Origin: Dolichospermum sp. DET69
GTDB lineage: Bacteria > Cyanobacteriota > Cyanobacteriia > Cyanobacteriales > Nostocaceae
Assembly: GCA_017355425.1 (NCBI GenBank)
Contig: CP070233.1
Location: forward strand, 3,575,501 to 3,639,500
DNA length: 64,000 nucleotides
Direction: 5' to 3'
Position 1 is the first letter of the stretch; the number at the start of each line of letters is the position of its first letter. Of the stretch, positions 58,836 through 64,000 are shown in pieces. The position numbers and the translations under genes are program-made. The notes below the pieces were generated by a model. That model was not told the DNA's origin. It worked only from the letters and a program-made list of their open reading frames with translations, and did not search any database.

Positions 58836-60281
58836 TTACTTGCCGCAATTATCACAATGTCCACAACGCCAATTAGCAGTAGGTGTTTCAAACCCAAAGG
58901 CATTTAATAAAAACTGCCAACGACACTTTTTAGTAGTGAGATATTCACTCATTTGTTTAGCAGATTGTAATTGCGTTTCTGGTGGATTTCCTGACTTTGA
59001 AGAAATAGCATAATGGAAAGGATCAAGCCATTCTAGTTGTCCATTACTATGGAGAAGAGAAAGTGCCACAGCAGCAATGGGAAATTCTTTAATTACAGCA
59101 TTTACTTCCCCCTGGGGTGGTAATTTTGTGGCTAATTGTTGGGCTTTTTGCTGTTGTCCTCTCATTTGTTCTGCAAAGAAATGCTGTCTTTGCTTATCCT
59201 CAGAATCTAATAACCCCGTTGGTTCACTTACCAAAGTTAGCACATCAGCAGGTTTACCATCTCTTCCTGCTCGTCCTATTTCTTGCACATATTCAGATAA
59301 TAAATGTGGTGCATGAAAATGGATAACCCAGCGGACATCTGGTTTATTTATTCCCAGTCCAAAAGCACAAGTACATACCACAAACTGGACTTTTCCACTC
59401 AACCAATTAGCTTCAATATTCCGACGTTCTTCTGGACTCAATCCAGCATGATAACTATTAGTTTGATGTCCTATTTCTGTCAACCACTGAGCTAAATTTT
59501 CACTATCTCTTCGAGTCCGTACATAAATTAAACCAACTTGATTTGGTCGTTCTTGAATAAACTTTAATAATTGTTGTTTTCTCCCTTTAGGAGTCCAAGC
59601 AATGCGGACAAGAGGATTTAAATTTTCCCGGTAGGGATTAATCCGAAAAATCTCAGGTTTGTGTAATTTTAAAACTGTAGAAATAATCTTTTGGGCTAAA
59701 GGATCAGCCGTTGCCGTAAAAGCTGCTATACTAATTTTTGTTCCTGGTGGTTTTGATTTTAGTAACGCTTCACGCACAGCCCCCAATCGCCGATAAGCTG
59801 GACGAAAACTATCACCCCACTGCACTAAACAATGGGCTTCATCCAGAATCAAACCATTAATTTGTAGTTGGGGATCACATAACCTTTTCCACACTGCTGG
59901 ACTTAGTAAAGTTTCTGGTGATAAATATAATAATCTTAATTGCTGTTTTTCCAAAGCTTGCAAAGTTGCTTGGCGTTGAAATGGAGTTAATTCACTGTGT
60001 AAAAGTGCAGCTTTTTGTGATAGTTGACGTAATTCCTCAACTTGGTTTTCCATTAGTGCCACCAAAGGAGAAACTATTAAAGTCAATCCTGTTTGTAGTA
60101 GGGCAGGAAGTTGAAAACAAATTGACTTCCCCCCACCTGTGGGCATAATAATTAGGGCATCTTCTTGTGATATTAAACAGTTAACAATTTCTTTTTGAGG
60201 AGGACGAAAATCGTCATATCCCCAAATTGCTTTTAATGCTGCGCGAACATCGTGCCAAGATTGTGTTACTGGGAGATTCAT
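58836..60281 (-). CDS. recQ: RecQ-family DNA helicase, short form
   Basis: A 481-residue superfamily 2 helicase. Motifs: I MPTGGGKS, II LDEAHCLVQWGDSFRPAY, III AFTATAD, V FGLGINKPDVRWVIH and VI QEIGRAGRDG. It ends RCGHCDNCGK, within the zinc-binding region, so the winged helix and HRDC domain of long RecQ are absent. ATG 60,281 (MNLPVTQSWHD) is chosen; the longer frame to 60,365 reads through an ACTGACA repeat region. Such short forms are common in cyanobacteria. Confidence 0.88.
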   Translation of the reverse strand: MNLPVTQSWHDVRAALKAIWGYDDFRPPQKEIVNCLISQEDALIIMPTGGGKSICFQLPALLQTGLTLIVSPLVALMENQVEELRQLSQKAALLHSELTPFQRQATLQALEKQQLRLLYLSPETLLSPAVWKRLCDPQLQINGLILDEAHCLVQWGDSFRPAYRRLGAVREALLKSKPPGTKISIAAFTATADPLAQKIISTVLKLHKPEIFRINPYRENLNPLVRIAWTPKGRKQQLLKFIQERPNQVGLIYVRTRRDSENLAQWLTEIGHQTNSYHAGLSPEERRNIEANWLSGKVQFVVCTCAFGLGINKPDVRWVIHFHAPHLLSEYVQEIGRAGRDGKPADVLTLVSEPTGLLDSEDKQRQHFFAEQMRGQQQKAQQLATKLPPQGEVNAVIKEFPIAAVALSLLHSNGQLEWLDPFHYAISSKSGNPPETQLQSAKQMSEYLTTKKCRWQFLLNAFGFETPTANWRCGHCDNCGK

Positions 60282-60350
60282 TTTTTTACCACAAAAGCAC
60301 AAAAAAGAATAAATGGGAAAATAAGGAAAATATTTATCTTTACTCTTCCC

Positions 60351-60391
60351 ACTGACAACTGACAACTGACAACTGACAACTGACTACTGAC
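60351..60391. repeat. Heptamer tandem repeat (ACTGACA)
   Basis: About five ACTGACA units in the gap between recQ and the isoaspartyl peptidase gene, another STRR-like tract. Confidence 0.85.
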
Positions 60392-61328
60392 CAATCAATT
60401 CTTGATCATTCCATTCCAAAGTATCACCAATGTTTTCGCCATTATGGTAAGCAGCCAGTAATACTTCGCAGGTTTTACCATAGGATATCGCACCAGTGGC
60501 ATCAAGAGCGATCGCTCCAAAATCCCGATTATTTCTCTTAGCTTCCGTAAATGATCGCTGCATAGCCTCCTGTAGTGACATTCCATCAGTAACGCGCACC
60601 ACAACCTTAGCGGCTAAACACTCATCAATAATATCTTCCCCAATGCCCGTACAACTAACTGCTGCATGACTAGTTGCATAATTACCCGCTGGCATCGCCG
60701 AATCACTGACTCGCCCAATGCGTTCAAAGCCTTTACCCCCGGTGGAAGTACCTGCCGCTAATTTACCATAGCTATCTAAAGCCACGACACCAATAGTTCC
60801 CCTGCCCGCACTTTCTGCCATTTCTGGTTCTGCTACTACCCCAGCCATTGTTCTTTTAAAGTTCCCCTGGCGTTCTAGGGTCCACTCTTGCAAGCGCAAA
60901 TCTGTTAAACCATTGTAACTAGGAAGCTGCAACTCCCGCGCCAACTCAGCCGCACCATAATCAGACAAAACCCGATCATCGGAATCTTGTAAAAACAGCG
61001 CCATTTCAATGGGGTTTTTCACCCGTGACACATTAATTACACCACTAAAGCGCCCAGTTGTGCCATCCATCATGGAAGCACTCATGCGGATTTGTCCATC
61101 TGATTGAAGCACAGAACCAGTACCGGCATTAAAGCGTGGTTCATCTTCGAGCATTTGACAACCCCGAACTATAGCTTCAGCGGCAGTTGCACCCGTAAGC
61201 AAGAGAGCATAAACTTCTTCAACAATCTGAGAAAGAGAATTGCGGACTGCGATTAATCCCCCCTTACCTTGGAGAGAACTACCAGCCCCTCCATGAATAA
61301 TTAATTTAGGTTGCATTTGTAAAATCAT
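60384..61328 (-). CDS. Isoaspartyl peptidase/L-asparaginase (plant type)
   Basis: A 314-residue Ntn hydrolase that cleaves itself before Thr178 in GRGTIGVVALD, making that Thr the nucleophile. The N-terminal KLIIHGGAGS and the substrate loop GRVSDSAMPAGNYA are conserved. It removes isoaspartyl dipeptides, including those from cyanophycin breakdown (beta-Asp-Arg), relevant to nitrogen storage in cyanobacteria. Start ATG 61,328 has GAAG upstream; ATG 61,316 is the alternative. Confidence 0.92.
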   Translation of the reverse strand: MILQMQPKLIIHGGAGSSLQGKGGLIAVRNSLSQIVEEVYALLLTGATAAEAIVRGCQMLEDEPRFNAGTGSVLQSDGQIRMSASMMDGTTGRFSGVINVSRVKNPIEMALFLQDSDDRVLSDYGAAELARELQLPSYNGLTDLRLQEWTLERQGNFKRTMAGVVAEPEMAESAGRGTIGVVALDSYGKLAAGTSTGGKGFERIGRVSDSAMPAGNYATSHAAVSCTGIGEDIIDECLAAKVVVRVTDGMSLQEAMQRSFTEAKRNNRDFGAIALDATGAISYGKTCEVLLAAYHNGENIGDTLEWNDQELIGQ

Positions 61329-61380
61329 TTATTTTCTTCGTAGGGGCGCAGGGCCTGCGCCCATATATTTATTGGTTGGT

Positions 61381-61542
61381 CTAACTCTCATTTTTAGCCT
61401 GAGAACGACGACGACGGCAACGTTCTGAACAATATTTCACCTCATCCCAACAATCTTGCCATTTTTTTCGCCAACTAAATGGACGTTGACAGACTACACA
61501 GATTTTTTCAGGTAAATCAGATTTAGAACGAACACGCTCCAT
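61381..61542 (-). CDS. DUF2256 small zinc-ribbon-like protein
   Basis: A 53-residue basic protein. KICVVCQRPFSWRKKW, then DEVKYCSERCRRRR, gives the CxxC...CxxxC pattern of the DUF2256 family, with four cysteines likely holding zinc plus one more Cys in QDCWDE. The basic tail could bind nucleic acid. It is 52 bases upstream of the isoaspartyl peptidase gene on the same strand. Function unknown. Confidence 0.85.
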   Translation of the reverse strand: MERVRSKSDLPEKICVVCQRPFSWRKKWQDCWDEVKYCSERCRRRRSQAKNES

Positions 61543-61929
61543 AATAATCAAGGTAATTGGTAATTGGTAATTGGTGATAAAATCCCTGTTTTCATCCTTT
61601 AATCATAGATATTATCTCGACTATGGCTACGCCACGCAGGCTATCGCTCGATAACCACCTGATTCTGACAGTATACCTGTAGCTTGCGTAGCGATAGCCA
61701 TACTAGCAACTTACATTATTAGTCCTGTAGCTTTTTTTATCTTGTATAAACTATTTATATGTTATATTCTGAAATAGTTCTAGTCTAAGCCTATTCTGGG
61801 AACTAAAGCTTTTTTGCGGTCTGTACTTCAACAAGCTCAGTCACAATAAACTACAGGTTTCAGCCTCGATAGTGTTTAAGTCTTAAAATCTGACAATTTT
61901 ACTGTTTTTTAACTTAAAAGGCGAAAAAA
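61543..61929. other. Intergenic region between divergent genes
   Basis: It has a GGTAATT heptamer tract (61,552-61,577), dispersed palindromes of the GGCTATCGCT/AGCGATAGCC kind (61,622-61,702) and AT-rich DNA. No gene is seen. Promoters for the minus DUF2256 gene and the plus Calx-beta gene lie here; none is clear enough to mark. Confidence 0.5.
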
Positions 61930-64000
61930 ATGACTCAAAATCAGAATTACATCAATAATCTTCTGAATACAGCCATTCCTTCCGTTTATGATACTTTATT
62001 TGAATATGCTCGTTCTCACAATTTCTGGACAATATTAGGGACAGCTTTCGGGTCTAGTTACAATCGCTTAAAAGCAGAGTCTATTCTTGCTCAGTGGCAA
62101 TCAAAAAAATTCAGTGCTTTACCAAATATTGAAGTCGTTAGTGGTACAGTGCTAGGGACTGCAAGAGCAGGCTATGCTGCAACTCAGAATAAGATTTATC
62201 TGTCTGATAGTTTTCTCAATACTGCCACTGTAAATCAAATTCAGGCTATTCTTTTAGAAGAAATTGGGCATTATTTAGACGCTCAAATCAACCTCACAGA
62301 CACCAGAGGAGATGAAGGTGAATATTTCTCTGCTTTAGTGCGTGGTGTACCTGTAAGTGCTACGGAAATAAATCGTATCCAAAATGAAAATGATCATCGG
62401 ACTATTACCCTAAATGGCCAAAATATTGCCATTGAAGAAGCGGGGATTACCGTCTATGAGACAGTTAAGTTAGCTATTTTGGGAAGTGTTTCTTTGGGAA
62501 GTGCTTCTGTTAAATCTTCCGGTAGTAATTACGTTTGGGTAGCTCGCAAGGGAGCAAATTCTGTTCTTAACCTCTACAACGGCACAACAACATTACCAAT
62601 TGCCAATAGTGCCTATGATATTGATACACCCGGCAATTACAATATTTCCAATGGCAATTACAATATTTCTGGTAATACAGTTGTTTATACCAAAAAAGAT
62701 GGTAGTGACACAGAGATTTATCGTTACAGTGGTGGCACAACAACCAAACTGACCAATAACACAATTAACGACTACGCACCTCAGATTGCTGGTAATACTG
62801 TCCTCTGGTATGCTAATGATGGCACGGATGTGGAAATATTCCGCAATAACGGCACAACCACAACTCAACTTACCAATAACGACACAGACGAAAGGGGTTT
62901 AAAACTATCAGGTAGTAATGCTGTCTGGGTTGGTTGGGATGGTAATGACTACGAAATTTATCTGAACAACGGAACTACTACAACCCAACTCACAAACAAC
63001 ACCACCGACGATTATAGTCCTGTTATTTCTGATAATGATAATAAGGTGGCTTGGTTTAACTGGAATGGTACGGCAGAAAACTTGTTTTACTACAATGGCA
63101 CAACTACTACCCAAATTACCAATAACATTGAGGTTTATAATCCACTAGTTTCTGGAGATAAGGTTGTCTACTCTAAATATGATGGCACAAATTATTCTCT
63201 TCAGCTTTACAATGGTACTACTAACACCACAACCCAACTAGCCAGTCAGTTGTCGTCACAAGAAGACTTTAAGATTGATGGTAACTGGGTTGTTTGGGTA
63301 GATAGAACAACAAATAGTAATAGTTATTATTCTAGTTCTAGTTCCACATTGAAACTCTACAATGGAACTTCAACGGTAACACTAAGTAATTCCTTCCCTT
63401 TTTATGACGATTCTCCTTATTCTGACAGCAATTTTACGGTTGCCAATAACAAGGTGGCATGGGTAGGCACTAGTAATAGTAATAATAGCAGTAATCGTGA
63501 TATCTTTCTTTACGATGGCACAACAACCACCCAAATTACCACGAGTGGTGGTTATTATTATTACTCACCTTATTACTCACCTAACTTAACCATTGTTGGC
63601 AATAATGTTCTGTCAATACAAAACAATGACTTATACATTACCCAACCTTCAACAAAGCCTGGTCTAAGTATCAATAGTGTCACAGTAATAGAAGGGCAAA
63701 CCTCCCCACAAAATGCGGTTTTAACCGTCACCCTTTCTGCGTCCAGTACAACTACTGTAACTGTCCAATATGCCACTGGCTACTCCTATTCAGGAGGCTA
63801 CACTGCTTCTCCGGGTTCTGACTACACTACCACTACAGGTGCACTGACCTTTAACGCTGGGGAAACCACAAAGACTATTAACGTCCCCATTTTGGATGAT
63901 AACTATTCAGAACCTGATAAAACCTTTAGCGTCACACTTTCCAATCCTACGGGTGCTGTGTTGATACCAGGGCAAAATATAGGCATAGTAACTATTAGTG
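61930..64000 (+). CDS. Large secreted-type protein with beta-propeller-like repeats and a Calx-beta domain (3' end missing)
   Basis: From ATG 61,930 the frame is open to the window edge, at least 690 residues. The N-terminal 150 residues contain LLEEIGHYLDAQIN followed by TRGDEGEYFSALVRG, a conserved module in cyanobacterial giant exoproteins with a metallopeptidase-like EEIGH core. Then come repeats of about 45 residues with YNGTTTTQLTNN and a VVW/DGxDxEIY strand, likely a beta-propeller (about 180-570). From about 575 a Calx-beta domain begins (VTVIEGQ, GSDYTTTTGALTFNAGET, DDNYSEPDKTFSV). Probable type I-secreted, calcium-binding. The end is not visible. Confidence 0.85.
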   Translation, partial: MTQNQNYINNLLNTAIPSVYDTLFEYARSHNFWTILGTAFGSSYNRLKAESILAQWQSKKFSALPNIEVVSGTVLGTARAGYAATQNKIYLSDSFLNTATVNQIQAILLEEIGHYLDAQINLTDTRGDEGEYFSALVRGVPVSATEINRIQNENDHRTITLNGQNIAIEEAGITVYETVKLAILGSVSLGSASVKSSGSNYVWVARKGANSVLNLYNGTTTLPIANSAYDIDTPGNYNISNGNYNISGNTVVYTKKDGSDTEIYRYSGGTTTKLTNNTINDYAPQIAGNTVLWYANDGTDVEIFRNNGTTTTQLTNNDTDERGLKLSGSNAVWVGWDGNDYEIYLNNGTTTTQLTNNTTDDYSPVISDNDNKVAWFNWNGTAENLFYYNGTTTTQITNNIEVYNPLVSGDKVVYSKYDGTNYSLQLYNGTTNTTTQLASQLSSQEDFKIDGNWVVWVDRTTNSNSYYSSSSSTLKLYNGTSTVTLSNSFPFYDDSPYSDSNFTVANNKVAWVGTSNSNNSSNRDIFLYDGTTTTQITTSGGYYYYSPYYSPNLTIVGNNVLSIQNNDLYITQPSTKPGLSINSVTVIEGQTSPQNAVLTVTLSASSTTTVTVQYATGYSYSGGYTASPGSDYTTTTGALTFNAGETTKTINVPILDDNYSEPDKTFSVTLSNPTGAVLIPGQNIGIVTIS

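Noticed and set aside
62567-63776. Several minus-strand frames within the Calx-beta gene
   Set aside because: They mirror the Thr/Asn-rich repeats of the plus-strand gene and have no independent support.

Overview
The window is cyanobacterial, most likely from a filamentous Nostocales (Anabaena/Dolichospermum/Nostoc-like) genome. The DNA is AT-rich and dotted with the HIP1 octamer GCGATCGC. It carries typical cyanobacterial genes (ndhD1, SphS/SphR, an SLH/OprB-type porin, DUF3285, CbiMQO) and heptameric tandem repeats of the TAATGGG and ACTGACA types. The genus is an inference; no rRNA or tRNA gene was seen.

Layout. 1-1.9 kb: an 81-bp tandem repeat beside a HigB-like toxin remnant, an O-methyltransferase, and a DUF433/DUF5615 toxin-antitoxin pair. 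2-9.9 kb: glycolate dehydrogenase subunits glcF and glcE, an outer-membrane porin, and the phosphate regulon sphR-sphS-phoU. 10-15.1 kb: pentapeptide protein, an M15-like protein, an AAA+ fragment, a PD-(D/E)XK-like protein behind an HTH reading frame with no normal start, a 2TM protein and an acyltransferase. 15.2-26.2 kb: ndhD1, a small coiled-coil operon, an AIPR phage-defence gene, thrB, a catalytically dead rhomboid, a Ser/Thr kinase with TPRs, and prfB with its programmed +1 frameshift.

26.4-43.9 kb is the standout: a CRISPR-Cas island. It has a divergent WYL regulator, csx18-like, cas1, cas2, an 18-repeat array, then cmr2(cas10)-cmr3-cmr4-cmr5 and a double-RAMP (Cmr6/Cmr1-like) fusion, two different CARF-HEPN effectors in tandem, and a NERD-domain helicase. 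No cas6 is present, and the Cmr4 protein lacks the Asp equivalent to the target-RNA-cleaving residue. The last CRISPR repeat is split by a MITE with a TA duplication.

44-64 kb: cutA, a TacA/TacT-type toxin-antitoxin pair, ybeY-dgkA-trpG/pabA, an MBL-fold protein, an ammonium transporter broken by one extra base behind an intact NtcA promoter, a GDSL hydrolase, ispH, about 0.8 kb of nested inverted repeats, a cobalt/nickel ECF transporter (cbiM-cbiQ-cbiO), a RelE/HigA-type pair, a short RecQ helicase, an isoaspartyl peptidase, a DUF2256 protein, and the start of a large secreted beta-propeller/Calx-beta protein that leaves the window.

A recurring theme is small TA-flanked palindromic elements (MITEs). 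At least three families are visible. They sit in a CRISPR repeat, exactly on the stop codons of two genes, between glcE and glcF, and immediately upstream of the kinase gene where one end completes a -10 box.
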